Source of the DNA: Cryoendolithus antarcticus
Lineage: Eukaryota; Ascomycota; Dothideomycetes; Cladosporiales; Cladosporiaceae
Reading direction: 5' to 3'
Length of the DNA stretch: 64,000 nucleotides
Assembly: GCA_002077065.1 (NCBI GenBank)
Contig: NAJO01000036.1
Location: forward strand, 186,001-250,000
Below the pieces are notes generated by a model. The model was not told where the DNA came from, did no database searches, and saw only the letters and a list, made by a program, of their open reading frames with translations. The stretch's first letter is position 1. Each line of letters starts with the position of its first letter. Made by a program: the position numbers and the translations under genes. This document shows positions 1 to 10,675 of this stretch, in pieces.

Positions 1-374
1 CGATCAGTAAAAGTAGATCGAGCAGCTAGACCTCACTTGGAAATCAATGGCAAGGGTCAGGAGAGGTACCGGCTCACCAACGGCGCCGTGCCCCCTCGCG
101 CCGCCTCGTGCGCCCATTGATCTCACGCTCGGGCACCCTCCCGTCTTGTATGCTGTTCCCTGCCAACCGTTCCCCTCCGTCTTCATCTTCGACCTCACGT
201 TGAAGCATCAGCGACCATCTCTGACCGCAGCCAGCCACTGCACTGAGAAACACCAATCCAACCGTGGCCAGCATCCAATAACTCCAGAGCTCGCTCTTCG
301 TGAGCTTAGCTATCAGCTTCCTCGGAGGCACAGCTACGTGAGCTGCCAAAGTCTCCCGCCCCTGAGATAACGAC
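1..374. other. left-edge intergenic region
   Basis: No recognisable gene. Open frames on both strands are short, basic and low in complexity, with no family resemblance. The right part presumably holds the promoter and leader of the DENN-domain gene starting at 375. Confidence 0.5.
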
Positions 375-3304
375 ATGGCTCCCTCTCTCACTTCACGACC
401 GCGCTCCGGCGAGTCGCGCCCTCAGAGTCGCGATGAAGACAACTTGATTATTCCGAACCGGACATCTTCATTGCACTCTAGAATGGCCCAGCCACCGAGT
501 CAAGCGAACCAGCCCAAGTCGAACCAACAAAGGGCACCAAAGACTCTCACCCATGCCTACATGGTGTGCGGTGTTGGTCGCGAGCCATCACAATGGGTCA
601 AGGCACCGGCGCCGAGCCAGGGGAAAATTGGACACATGAAGGGTGCGGTCGGCCAGTTCTGGCTGCCGGAGATCTTGGGTAGCAGCCCTCGCCTTGAGCA
701 GGATAATGAGATCGCGAGGTCCTTGCACGCTGCTATGAGAGTGAGTCTATTTGCCGTCAATGTCGTCGCAGACCTTTACTGACAGTCTCAGGCCTGCTTT
801 CCTCATGATGTCGAGATCTGCACCGGCGCCAGCCAGCCGCATTGCGTGCACCACGCGTTCGTCCTGCAGCAGGATTCTTCACATACTCTGTACGGTATCG
901 CACTGCGAGTGTGGTCGCGCGCCGATGAGAAGCGTGCTGAGACCATTCGCGACTTGCGAAAGCGAACCGAAGCCGACTACTTTGATACCCCGGGCGAGAC
1001 CTACTGGATCCCATACTGCCTCAGCTTCTTGTCGCGCTACCCGCTGTACAACTTGCTCGGCGACTATTTGCGTGGAATGTGGATCCACTGGAACAAAGCG
1101 ACCAACCTCTTCCACGCCGAGGAAGTGTCGCGCATCCTTACGTTCCCTGCACCGAGACTCAATGATCTCGTGCGCATCGATATGAAGGATTACGCCTTGT
1201 GCTACCAGTTCCCATCATCGCCTACTGGCTTTCAGAACTTTGCCATGTGGCCGCTGTTCTGCTGTCTATCGATCCCCAACATCGTCGGTGTCCTCGAGGC
1301 TGCAGTGTCGCCCACGCGTCGCATCATCTTCATCTCGCACTATCCTGCGATGCTCACAGTAGCCGCCGAGACGGTTCGCTACTGCGTGCGTGTGTACGAG
1401 TGGAGCGGTTTGTACGTGCCCGTCGTGCATGCCCGTCACGCGAAGGAGCTTGTGCAAGAGCCCGGCCCATACATTCTCGGTCTGACAGCCGAGTGCCGTA
1501 CCCTCTTCACTGCACCACCCGATGCGCTTGTCGTTGACCTCGACCGCAACTTTGTTCTCACATCAAGTCCTCCAACTGCCTGGTCCGCTAAGCAGCGATC
1601 GAAGCTCATTCACCGCATCACCGAGTCACTCAATGGCAACGTCTCCCCATCCGGCGTGCCTCAGCATCTTCGCTCCGCGTACGGAGGCGGCAAGCTCATC
1701 CCGGCTGGCCAAATCATCGTCATGCGCGGTGAAGTCGAGAGCGTGCAGGACCCTGGCTGGTGGGCTCAGGACGAAGTCATGAAAGTCATGGACCATGCCT
1801 GCGAGAAGCTTGTAAGTGCCAAAAGCGGTGGCATTTTCAAATTCGGCTCGGCTAATAGAGCTCGCAGGGCAAAAACACCGGCATGAAAGCTGTCTTTGGT
1901 GGCGCCCAGAAGAAGCCGCTGATGACTAAAGTCTCGATGCGCCATCTCAACGAGATCGTGCGTGAGCGCAACCAGTACTCTCGCGATGCGATGGAGGCAT
2001 GGCAGGACTTCATCAACCTCAAGGGCCGCATGGATACCGAGCTCACCAAAGTCACGAAGCGGAACAACTTCCTCGTGGAGGAGCTCGAAAGCTGGAAGCA
2101 ACAGTTCCTCAAATTCCAGGCATTTGCTGAGCAGCTCACGAAGGAGACAAACGAACTCAAGATCAAGATTGAAAACCACAAGCGCGAGAATCGCAGAATC
2201 ACGTCACTCATGGATCAGCAGAAGGACGACTCGGCCAGGCTCACTATCAGACTTGGCGGCACCGAGAAGCAGCGAGACGATGCGCTCGAAGCTCTTGTGC
2301 TGCAGCAAGAGATCGCGGAAGAGCTGGAGCGCGAGAGGAAGCGCAACAAGAAGGATTTGTCCGCGCTGCAACATACCAACACCACCCTGCTCCGCCAACG
2401 CGACGAGGCTCAGCGTGTTGTGCTCCACCTGCGCGCTCTTATCGATGGCCAGGCGCATCACATGGAGCACATTGTCAAGACGCTTTCCGACGCACCCGAG
2501 TCAGGTGCCTTCATGGAGGAAGACGGCACGGTCGCATCACCAACCGCCATCAACGCCAAGGACGAGCCCGAGGTCGGCACTATCCGTGGCGTGGGCGGCA
2601 TGGGAGAGTCACGAACGTCTTCGCGCTCAGACACCAGGCAGACGCAACGCATGGATGGTGAGGCCGCCCTTCGTGATACTGAAGCTCACTTGCTGGCCGC
2701 AGACGCGGCTCGCAAGCGCTTGTCAGAAATGAGCATGACTGACGTCGCAGATCGCCACCTTCGAGACAAGACCGACGCCATCGCCTACATCATCCGCAAC
2801 ATCTCCGAGCAGTGCGCTGCTGCTGTTGAGGGCCTCGACTTAGCTCGTCGCGCCGAGAGTGTCAGCACGGAAAACGATGAGCCACGGTCCGAGTCCGGCA
2901 AGAAGCGCGGTAAGAGACGCGTCAAGCGTCATTCGTCTGTCGATGGCGATGGCAGCACTGTCTCCGGTGGATCCGAGTTTGGTGATGCACAAAGCGAGAG
3001 CACTGGCTACCTACACCCGCATCGTCTCTCGAGCATGCCTCCTACGCCAGACTTGGAGCACAACCGCAGCTCTACCAGCATGAGCCTGGGCAGCGAGAGC
3101 ACCGCGGCGACACCACAGCGGCACAGTATGAACAGTGCATACAAGAATACCCACGAGGACATCCCTGAGGTGCCGACGCGGATCGTCGACCACGACGGCG
3201 TAGGCGAGCTGGGGCCAGAGGAGGCGGTGGAGCCGGTGACGAAGTTCAGATCCACTGGTCTTGAGCACAGGCAAAGCAATCAGCAGATGCACTCTGGCGC
3301 GTAG
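375..3304 (+). CDS. DENN (AEX-3) domain protein with C-terminal coiled coil
   Basis: Probable Rab guanine-nucleotide exchange factor acting in membrane traffic. Three exons, 375-740, 792-1811 and 1868-3304, give about 940 aa; both introns (51 and 56 nt) are GT-AG and keep frame. The uDENN part (about residues 57-140) contains HAYMVCGVGREPSQW and, just after intron 1, FPHDVEICTG. The cDENN core follows (PYCLSFLSRYPLYNLL, then a hydrophobic segment with SIPNIVGVLEAAVSP and PYILGLTAE), with dDENN-like sequence to about residue 450. From about 490 to 700 the chain is rich in Glu, Lys and Gln and looks like coiled coil. The tail is disordered, with a basic patch KKRGKRRVKRHSS. The first ATG is used; a second in-frame ATG lies at 483. 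Domain assignment is firm. The Rab partner cannot be told from sequence. Confidence 0.85.
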
Positions 3305-3818
3305 TCAATGAAGAGGTTCAGCAATTGTTCGCGATGTGGGATTCTTGCTTTTCACGATATATCCAAGTACGGCGCTTTTGGAGTTACAACATTGGGAAGA
3401 GAAGGAAAGATTGGTCACCAGCAAGAAGGCCTGGCACAGCTATATTCTTCCCTCACGGCCTTTTCCTAGTGGAATATGTTCTCATGTGTTGCTGAGTGTA
3501 GGACATATTAAGCGCGCTGATCGAGCATCGTGTACAGAACATTTAGTCACTCAATCCATCAAATATACTTCCCAAGGTCTCAGTACCTTACTCATGCTGC
3601 ACGCAACACAGATGTTACCTCAATGAGAAGAATCTGCCTAATCCGGCTTCGCTCTTGCCTGTAAGATTCTGCGACTGCTATTGTATGTCCACCGCACCAT
3701 TGAGCTTATCTCAACCTCACTTCCTCTGTCTTATATCTATTCACGGCTATGCATTGACATCATCCAGTCGCTCACGCTCCACCGAGAGTAAGGGAGCTAA
3801 AGCACACTTCCTGATGCC
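3305..3818. other. intergenic region between DENN and HEI10-like genes
   Basis: Tandem spacer of 514 bp holding the 3' end of the DENN gene and the promoter of the RING gene. No coding signal or repeat was seen. Confidence 0.5.
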
Positions 3819-5084
3819 ATGGCCGACGGCACTCCAACAGACGAAGGCTTCACCCTCCACTGTAACGCTGCAGGCTGTCGCCGAAGCCTTACACAAGAGG
3901 CTATCGTTACGACCTGCAGTCACATCTTCTGTCGACCCTGCGCTGAGAGGTCTGAGCTCTACTCAGCCGAAGGACAGCGTAGATGTCCCACGTGCAGCGT
4001 CGCCCTGAACAATCCCGATGACGCTGCTATCACTGACCTGAACCCATCCGAAGACTACATTGCGAGTGTTCTGAATGGTCTAAGGCCCGAGAGTATCTTG
4101 CAGGCTGCCACGAAAGGGCTCATGTTCTGGGTGTATCAGAGTGGGCAGGAGATGTAAGTGCTGTAACTCGACTGTCTCCCACTAAACGCTAATGGGCATT
4201 CAAAGTGAGTATCAGAAGTACGTTGGCCAGACTCTCCACCAGAGACACAATCAGATGGTCGCTCAACTCCAGACTGTCACGGACAAAGCGAACGCAAGGA
4301 TCAATGATCTCGAGACGAACCTGAACGGTACAGTGTTAAGGCATTAGATTCCCTCACTGCAACGACTGACGACCACCGCAGAGATCGCCGGCAGGTCCAA
4401 GAAGCTCGAAGTTCGTGACAAGCAGTGGAAGGCCGCGTACCAGCAACTTCGTGTCAGCAATGACAAACTCAAGGCCGACTACGCCAAGTCAAAGCAGAAA
4501 GATCTGAGCGGCAACAACAAGCTAGCTGCCGAAGAAGACGTTGCCTATGCCCTACAAAGCGGACCGTTGCGTCCAGGTGGTCGTGGCATGTCGTTTCAGA
4601 GTCGCAGCAGTAATGGCAGTGGGCCACGTCAAGCCGGGCCGAGCAACAACGGACAGCCGCAGCAGCAATACGCCAATCGACAGGGTGTGAAGAGCTCCAG
4701 TCAGTCCAGTCTACTGCCTGTCTGTCTTCTGTTATTACTGACTGTTAATAAGGGAGTGCACCCAATCTGCCCGTGCCAGGCACGCCCTACCGCCAGCCAC
4801 TGCAGAACATCACCCACACAATGCAACGTCCCAATCACATCGCTCCAGGCTACCAACCCTCTCGCATGGGCACCATGAACACCATGCACGAAGCAGCTAC
4901 GCCTCGCCGTGCACCACTTGGCAACATGGATCCGTATATCCCGCAGAGCAGATCGCAAGGCACCTCGCCTGGTGGCATGAGTATCGGCGCCAGGTATGGC
5001 AAGCCACCAGTGCCACAGGTGAACCGCGATGTGACGAGTCGCCGTCCTTCGGGTCTGCGAGATGAGTTCGTGGTGCGTCGATGA
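3819..5084 (+). CDS. HEI10: HEI10/CCNB1IP1-like RING E3 ligase (meiotic crossover factor)
   Basis: Family members are RING-type ubiquitin/SUMO ligases that mark and stabilise crossover sites at meiosis. Exons 3819-4153, 4206-4327, 4382-4699 and 4753-5084 give about 368 aa. The last intron's donor is the least certain: GTCAGT at 4700 is preferred over GTGTGA at 4685. The RING is C15-x4-C20-x12-C33-x-H35-x2-C38-x2-C41-x14-C56-x2-C59. It is followed by the family-specific block DLNPSEDYIASVLNGLRPES and GLMFWVYQSGQE, which continues across the first splice as IEYQKYVGQ. A coiled coil spans about 115-195. The tail is disordered and rich in Gly, Gln and Arg. Saccharomyces uses the distantly related Zip3, whereas animals, plants and Sordaria have HEI10. 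The ortholog call is strong because the post-RING block, not only the RING, is conserved. Confidence 0.85.
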
Positions 5085-5220
5085 ACACGCTACACCTAAT
5101 CGGCCTCGCTCGTAGACGACTTGCTGCTTGCTGGCCATGATTTGGCACAGAGAGAATCTCGCTCAACCGTATATACATCCCTACATAAACATACATTCCC
5201 CCTTCCCTCACCCTCATATC

Positions 5221-8200
5221 CTACCCCCAAGTCCCACCCCCACCCCTCCCCTGCCGTCTCTGACTGCTCAACCTCCACTCATCCTCCCCCACGAACCGGT
5301 TGAAAAGCGGCTCAATCCTCTCCCTCTTCTTCCGTTCACTCAACCCCCCCTTCTCCCCCGCAACCCGAAAGAACGTAGGTGCCGCCTCAACCAACCACTT
5401 CGGCTCAATAACACTAACATTATGCATATACTCCCTCGTAGTCTCAACGAGGGAGTGGTAGATAACGTGCTCTGCTTGCTTGCCGAAGAGGGAGGACGAG
5501 GGGTGGAGGTAGACTGGCGTGGACTCGACGAGCGTTTTGTAGCCTTCGGTTGGGTCTTTGCGGGCGGAGTTGCGGAAGAAGCCAGAGCATAAAGCTTGCC
5601 GGACACGGGTGGTGTCGCGGCCACAGCTGAGGATGCGGAGTTTGTGGCGTTCGAGGATCTGGATGAGCTGTTTGCGCACGTCTTCCGCGCGACGCATGGA
5701 TTTGGGCTGGATGAAATTCTCGAAGCACCATGGATCTGTTTTCCCAGCTAACTTCCAGCCTTGATAAACATTCAACAATGTGAGGTGATCTCCTGCAGCA
5801 TCATGGAATTTCGCCTTCTTAGCATCAGCTTGCTGCTGCTTGTCTTTGGGGCGGTGGAAAACTGTTTGTACGGCGGAGATCATGGCGACGATACTAAGCA
5901 TCTCGTCGCTGCAGCCAAGCTCAATACTCATGATCAGACTCTTCGCTAGACTGGGCTCCATTGGAAAATCGGCCATGCGTCTCCCCAGACGGGTGAGCAG
6001 ACCTTCTTCATCGAGGGCGGAGAGGGCGTACAACTCTTCGAGGGCTGTGAGCATAGTGTTCGTTGGCGGAGGGTCCATGAAATCGAATCCCAGCAAGTCA
6101 TTTATGCCCATGGCTTTGAGCATAAGGATCGTGTTTGCGAGGTTCTGGCGCTGGATTTCGGGGATGGTGGTAGGGAGCATTTCGGACTGGAACGCGGATT
6201 CGGTGTATAGTCTGAAGCATTTGCCTGGCCCTGTACGACCGGCGCGGCCGGCACGTTGCTTTGCTTGGGCTTGGGAGATAGGCGTCACTTGGAGGCGGTC
6301 CATGCCTAGCTTCGCGTCGTAGGCGGTCTGTTTCACGAAGCCGGGATCGACGACGAAGTAGATGCCATCGATTGTAATACTCGTCTCCGCGATATTGGTG
6401 GCTATCACGACTTTCCTGGTGCCTTCAGGCGCGGGCTCGAAGATGCGTGAGGCGATCTCTGAGGGCAAGGCGCCGTAGATTGGTAGGATCATTAGCTCTG
6501 GCACGGCGGGGCCGAGGGCTTTCATGCGCTCGTAGAGGATCTCGGCGGAGGTGTCGATTTCCTCCTTTCCTGTCAGGAAGAGCAGGATGTCGCCTGGAGG
6601 CTCGGTGAGGTGGATTTGCATTACTGTTGTCAAGGCTGCGTCGAGGTAGTCTGATTCTGGCTCGCGCGAGTACATGATCTCGACTGGGTAGGTGCGGCCT
6701 GGGATTGTGAGGATCGGACAGGAGTTGAAGTATGAGCTGAATTTGTCGGCGTCTAGGGTCGCGGATGTGACGATCAGCTTCATGTCGGGTCGTCGCTTCA
6801 GCGTCTTCTTCAGCAAGCCGAAGAGCACGTCTGTGGCGATTGTGCGTTCATGAGCTTCATCCAGCATGATGACGCTGTAGCGGTTGAGTTCCGGGTCGAG
6901 CAGGATCTCACGCTGCATGATACCGTCGGTCATGTATTTGATGCGTGTGCTGTGGCTCGTCTTGTCTTCGAAGCGTATCGTGTAGCCGACTTCTTCGCCG
7001 ACGCGGCAACCTACTTCGTCAGCTACACGGGCTGCGACGCTCATGGCGGCTACTCGACGAGGCTGTGTGCAGCCAATGACACCTGCGTTCGCGAAGCCGT
7101 CTTCAGCGAGGTACTGCGTGAGTTGAGTGGTCTTGCCACTGCCCGTGTCGCCCACCACAATGAGCAACTGATACTGATGTACAGCCTCCAGAAACTGCTT
7201 GCGCATCTTGTATGCGGGCAGTGATTCCCTTTGATCCTTTATCGACATGTTCGTGCGCTTGCCGAGCTCACCACGCCCGGTCGCAATCTTCTTCCACTCA
7301 GGCACTTCAGCCGTCGGTCCATTACCGATCTGCTTTAGGTCTGATGCAAAGCGGCGCTGCCCAGGAGCCACCATTGGGTCATTCCACTCTTGATTGAGGT
7401 CAGTCTTTGCTGCTTCTTTGGCGGCCTTTTCCTGAACCTCAGCCTGTCGCATGTCTCTGCGTTCCTTCGCTAAGACATCGCCTTGCATCGCAGCTCTGTT
7501 CATACTGCCATCGGGCGCCTTTACAACACGAATCGGACTGAGCTCGAGCGATCGCTTCGTCTGACCAGCCAGAAACGGCGGCTCATCCTCGCGCACTTCG
7601 ATGTCGACATCCTCTTCCTCCTCTATCTGCTCGCCGTTCATCGCGGCTTGGTCCTGATCGTCTTGCAAATCAGGAAAGTCAGCAGCCTTGATCACCCCAG
7701 ATGCGATCAACTGTCGTATCTCCCATCGCTCAGGACTGGTCATGCGCTTCTTCTGCCGTCGGACTACGTTCGCTCCCTCAATCACAGGCACTGTGCTTTC
7801 GAGGAAATTGCCGTTGCTGCCATTCAGTCCTACAGCGTTCGCCCCTGTTCCAGCTTCGATCCTACGACTCGGGTTGAGGTCCTCTCCTGTGGCTTGATCC
7901 ACTTCTGCCATGCTCAGACTGATGCGCTTGTCCTGCAACTTCATGACCTTGACCTTCACGTGCTGATCCCGTGCAACCAGATCTGAAGGGTGATTGACCT
8001 TGTAGTCCGTAATGGCAGACACGTGCACCAAGCCATCCACCTTCCCTTTCACCCCAATGATGTTGACGAACGCGCCGAAGTCCTTCACCCCAGTGACTCG
8101 CCCATCATACACCTTGTACAACTGCGGCGTATCATCAAGCACGACCTCCGGCGTCCTCTCCCTCCTACTCCTCCGCTCTCTACGTGGCGATCGATCCCGA

Positions 8201-8766
8201 TGATGCTTCTCCGGCTTGAAGGGCCTTGATCGCCCGAACTCATCCTCAAAGACGTAGTCATCGTTCCTCCTTGGTGATCTTGACCTCGATCTCCGCGACC
8301 TCTTCCGTGAATGCCTCTCCTCGCGATGCACGACAGGACTCACACTCCTCTTCCTTCCATTCCCCGTCTTCTCCCCCGCCATAGACTCCAGTAGCGCGAA
8401 CGTGTCATCCAATCCAACATCGCCAGCATTCTCCTTATCATCACTGAAGTTGGGCACCTTGTCCGGCAACGCGAGTGCACTAAGCTTTGCTCCCTTCGCT
8501 GCGTGTCCGTTCGCCGCTCCATTGCCGATCTTCTTGTACCCCGGATGCAACGTCCTGATCAGCCGGTCTATAGACATTGTCAAGCTATCCGGGAAGTCAT
8601 ACTCCTCCAGCGCTCGCTTGAAAGCGTCCGGCGCATCGCGATGTTTCTCGTGTTCGGCAATGACGAACTCGGCGATGGTGCTGTCTGAGACCCCCAAGTG
8701 GTTGCCGAGTTCCGAAGCAATCGTGGAGACGAGCGAGAGGCGCTCGAGTTCCTCGAAATCGTCCAT
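5221..8766 (-). CDS. PRP22: Prp22/DHX8 DEAH-box spliceosomal RNA helicase
   Basis: ATP-dependent helicase that releases mature mRNA from the spliceosome and proofreads the second splicing step. A single exon of 1181 aa matches the family length (yeast about 1145). In order: an N-terminal helical region; an RS-like basic stretch (about 145-205, RSRRSRSRSPRR); an S1 RNA-binding domain (about 211-285, VYDGRVTGVKDFGAFVNI); Walker A GDTGSGKT near 540; DEAH near 635; SAT near 665; the helicase C motif QRAGRAGRTGPG near 838; then HA2 and OB-fold domains with SGFFRNSA near 1058. The S1 domain separates Prp22 from Prp2, Prp16 and Prp43. The last residues are an Arg/Gly-rich tail encoded by a pyrimidine-rich stretch. 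The gene converges on the HEI10-like gene (136 bp apart) and diverges from ZPR1. Confidence 0.97.
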   Translation of the reverse strand: MDDFEELERLSLVSTIASELGNHLGVSDSTIAEFVIAEHEKHRDAPDAFKRALEEYDFPDSLTMSIDRLIRTLHPGYKKIGNGAANGHAAKGAKLSALALPDKVPNFSDDKENAGDVGLDDTFALLESMAGEKTGNGRKRSVSPVVHREERHSRKRSRRSRSRSPRRNDDYVFEDEFGRSRPFKPEKHHRDRSPRRERRSRRERTPEVVLDDTPQLYKVYDGRVTGVKDFGAFVNIIGVKGKVDGLVHVSAITDYKVNHPSDLVARDQHVKVKVMKLQDKRISLSMAEVDQATGEDLNPSRRIEAGTGANAVGLNGSNGNFLESTVPVIEGANVVRRQKKRMTSPERWEIRQLIASGVIKAADFPDLQDDQDQAAMNGEQIEEEEDVDIEVREDEPPFLAGQTKRSLELSPIRVVKAPDGSMNRAAMQGDVLAKERRDMRQAEVQEKAAKEAAKTDLNQEWNDPMVAPGQRRFASDLKQIGNGPTAEVPEWKKIATGRGELGKRTNMSIKDQRESLPAYKMRKQFLEAVHQYQLLIVVGDTGSGKTTQLTQYLAEDGFANAGVIGCTQPRRVAAMSVAARVADEVGCRVGEEVGYTIRFEDKTSHSTRIKYMTDGIMQREILLDPELNRYSVIMLDEAHERTIATDVLFGLLKKTLKRRPDMKLIVTSATLDADKFSSYFNSCPILTIPGRTYPVEIMYSREPESDYLDAALTTVMQIHLTEPPGDILLFLTGKEEIDTSAEILYERMKALGPAVPELMILPIYGALPSEIASRIFEPAPEGTRKVVIATNIAETSITIDGIYFVVDPGFVKQTAYDAKLGMDRLQVTPISQAQAKQRAGRAGRTGPGKCFRLYTESAFQSEMLPTTIPEIQRQNLANTILMLKAMGINDLLGFDFMDPPPTNTMLTALEELYALSALDEEGLLTRLGRRMADFPMEPSLAKSLIMSIELGCSDEMLSIVAMISAVQTVFHRPKDKQQQADAKKAKFHDAAGDHLTLLNVYQGWKLAGKTDPWCFENFIQPKSMRRAEDVRKQLIQILERHKLRILSCGRDTTRVRQALCSGFFRNSARKDPTEGYKTLVESTPVYLHPSSSLFGKQAEHVIYHSLVETTREYMHNVSVIEPKWLVEAAPTFFRVAGEKGGLSERKKRERIEPLFNRFVGEDEWRLSSQRRQGRGGGGTWG

Positions 8767-9001
8767 CGCGTTGATATGAGCGCTATGGCAGTTCCTGCAT
8801 CCTCAAGTCACGAAAGTCAAGGTGCAGACGTCTCGCTTAGCACGCACCGAGGCGTCCGGGGCTAAGATACTGTAACTCTACAGTACCTTGGATTGCGGCT
8901 CTGCTCCCCCACGTGCGTCATGCCAAAAAGTTCGAAGATCGGAGTGAGTTCGAGAAGGAAACGGACGGGATTGTATTTGATCTATATACACTCATTTGCC
9001 C
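8767..9001. promoter_or_regulatory. divergent PRP22/ZPR1 promoter
   Basis: The 235 bp between the two start codons must hold both promoters. A TATA-like TCTATATACA lies at 8981-8990, only about 12 bp before the ZPR1 ATG. That is too close for a normal TATA position, so it may be leader sequence. Confidence 0.45.
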
Positions 9002-10675
9002 ATGTCATTAAAGCGGGCTCTCGATCACGACTCTTCTACTGAACCTCCCTTCCACGCAAAACGCTCCTCATTCACCACCATGGCCAACGCAACGAACGGC
9101 CACCCAGCGACAACCCGCAGCCACGCTGAAGACTTGTTCGCCGACATGGGCGCGCAGGTCGCGAACATGAACTCGACTGGTGTGGATGACGAGCTTGACG
9201 CAAAAGTCACAGACGAGATCGAATCCCTTTGCATGAATTGTCACGAACAGGGCACTACCCGGCTACTCTTGACTCGCATCCCATACTTCCGTGAGATTGT
9301 TCTCATGTCTTTCTCGTGTCCTCATTGCAATCTACGGAACAACGAGATTCAATCAGCTGGCGAGATCCAGCCAAAAGCCGCAAAGTTTGCCTTCAGGGTA
9401 GACGCTGTTGAGGACTTGCAACGGCAGGTCGTGAAGACAGATACCTGCATATTCCGACTTGAGGATCTAGATCTGGAGATACCACCGGGTAAAGGACGAT
9501 ACAGTAATCTGGAAGGCCTGATCGGGACTGTGAGAGAGGACCTTGCGGCGCATCAAGCGGAGAGGATGGCACAGATGCCGGATGTTGGAGAGAAAGTCGG
9601 GAAGGTGTTGGAGGCATTGGGGGAGATGTTGGAGGGGAAGAGGGTGCCGTTCATGATCAGTGTAGATGATCCGAGTGGGAACAGCTTCATCGAGCCCCGA
9701 CCAGGCGACGCAAGGGGAAAGTGGGCGAAGGTTGAGTATGTACGAACATCAGAGCAGAACGAGCTGCTTGGCCTCGGGAACCGCGAGGTAGACGCAGAAG
9801 GCGACGCGCAGACGAACGGTACAGCAGCACCAGCAACAGATATCCGACCCGAGTACCACGCCTCTGGCCTCGTAGGTGGAGACGACGCCCCACAAGCGCA
9901 AGCAGGAAACAATATCGACGCGCCTCCCCCCGACGACGACATAATAGAAAACAACGTCTACTCCTTCCCCGCCACCTGCCCCGGCTGCACCCACCCCTGC
10001 GCAACAAACATGAAAATGGTCTCGATCCCCTACTTTAAACAAGTAATCCTCATGTCCACGGTCTGCGCCTCCTGCGGTTACCGCTCAAACGAGGTGAAGA
10101 CTGGTGGCGAGGTGCCGGAGAAAGGACAGAAGTTGACGCTGCATGTGAAGACTGCTGAGGATCTGGGGAGGGATGTGCTGAAGAGCGAGAGTGCGGCGTT
10201 GTGGTGTCCGGAGTTGCAGTTGAGGGTTGAGCCCGGGACGATGGGGGGACGGTTCACGACTGTTGAGGGGATCTTGACGCAGATTAGGAGGGATTTGAGG
10301 GCGCAGGCTTTTGGGCTGGAGGACGGGGATGCGGAGGATGTGTCTACGCACGACAGCATGACTTCGGACTCGAAACGAACCTGGGACTCCTTTTTCGCTG
10401 ACCTCGGCGACGCCATTGAAGGGCGGAAGCCTTTCACGATGGTGCTCGAGGATCCCTTGGCGAGTAGCTATGTGCAGAGCTTCACGGCGCCGGAGCCGGA
10501 TCCGCAGATTGAGGTACTAGAGTATGAGAGAACTGAGGAGGAAGAGGAAGATCTAGGACTGCGAGACATCCGTACGGAAGGGTATGAGAGTGATGCTGAG
10601 AGGGAACGGGTAGAAAGGGAGGACGCCAAGAAGGCATCAGTAGAAGTGGATAAAGATGAGATAGAAGCGCTGTAA
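9002..10675 (+). CDS. ZPR1: zinc-finger protein Zpr1
   Basis: Conserved eukaryotic protein that chaperones eEF1A folding and moves between cytoplasm and nucleus. A single exon of 557 aa is longer than yeast Zpr1 (486 aa), mainly through an N-terminal extension and the linkers. It has two ZPR1 modules. The first has CMNC...CPHC zinc ligands from about residue 77, with RIPYFREIVLMSF between them. The second has CPGC...CASC from about residue 325, with SIPYFKQVILMST. Each zinc finger is followed by an A/B domain ending in DPSGNSFIEP or the equivalent DPLASSYVQS. The C terminus is acidic. ATG 9002 is the first in frame; the internal ATG at 9080 would remove a tail of low conservation. No introns. 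Confidence 0.96.
   Translation: MSLKRALDHDSSTEPPFHAKRSSFTTMANATNGHPATTRSHAEDLFADMGAQVANMNSTGVDDELDAKVTDEIESLCMNCHEQGTTRLLLTRIPYFREIVLMSFSCPHCNLRNNEIQSAGEIQPKAAKFAFRVDAVEDLQRQVVKTDTCIFRLEDLDLEIPPGKGRYSNLEGLIGTVREDLAAHQAERMAQMPDVGEKVGKVLEALGEMLEGKRVPFMISVDDPSGNSFIEPRPGDARGKWAKVEYVRTSEQNELLGLGNREVDAEGDAQTNGTAAPATDIRPEYHASGLVGGDDAPQAQAGNNIDAPPPDDDIIENNVYSFPATCPGCTHPCATNMKMVSIPYFKQVILMSTVCASCGYRSNEVKTGGEVPEKGQKLTLHVKTAEDLGRDVLKSESAALWCPELQLRVEPGTMGGRFTTVEGILTQIRRDLRAQAFGLEDGDAEDVSTHDSMTSDSKRTWDSFFADLGDAIEGRKPFTMVLEDPLASSYVQSFTAPEPDPQIEVLEYERTEEEEEDLGLRDIRTEGYESDAERERVEREDAKKASVEVDKDEIEAL

Noticed and set aside
5160..5245. Pyrimidine-rich low-complexity run
   Set aside because: Part is the coding sequence for the Arg/Gly-rich Prp22 tail and part the short convergent spacer; not a repeat array.
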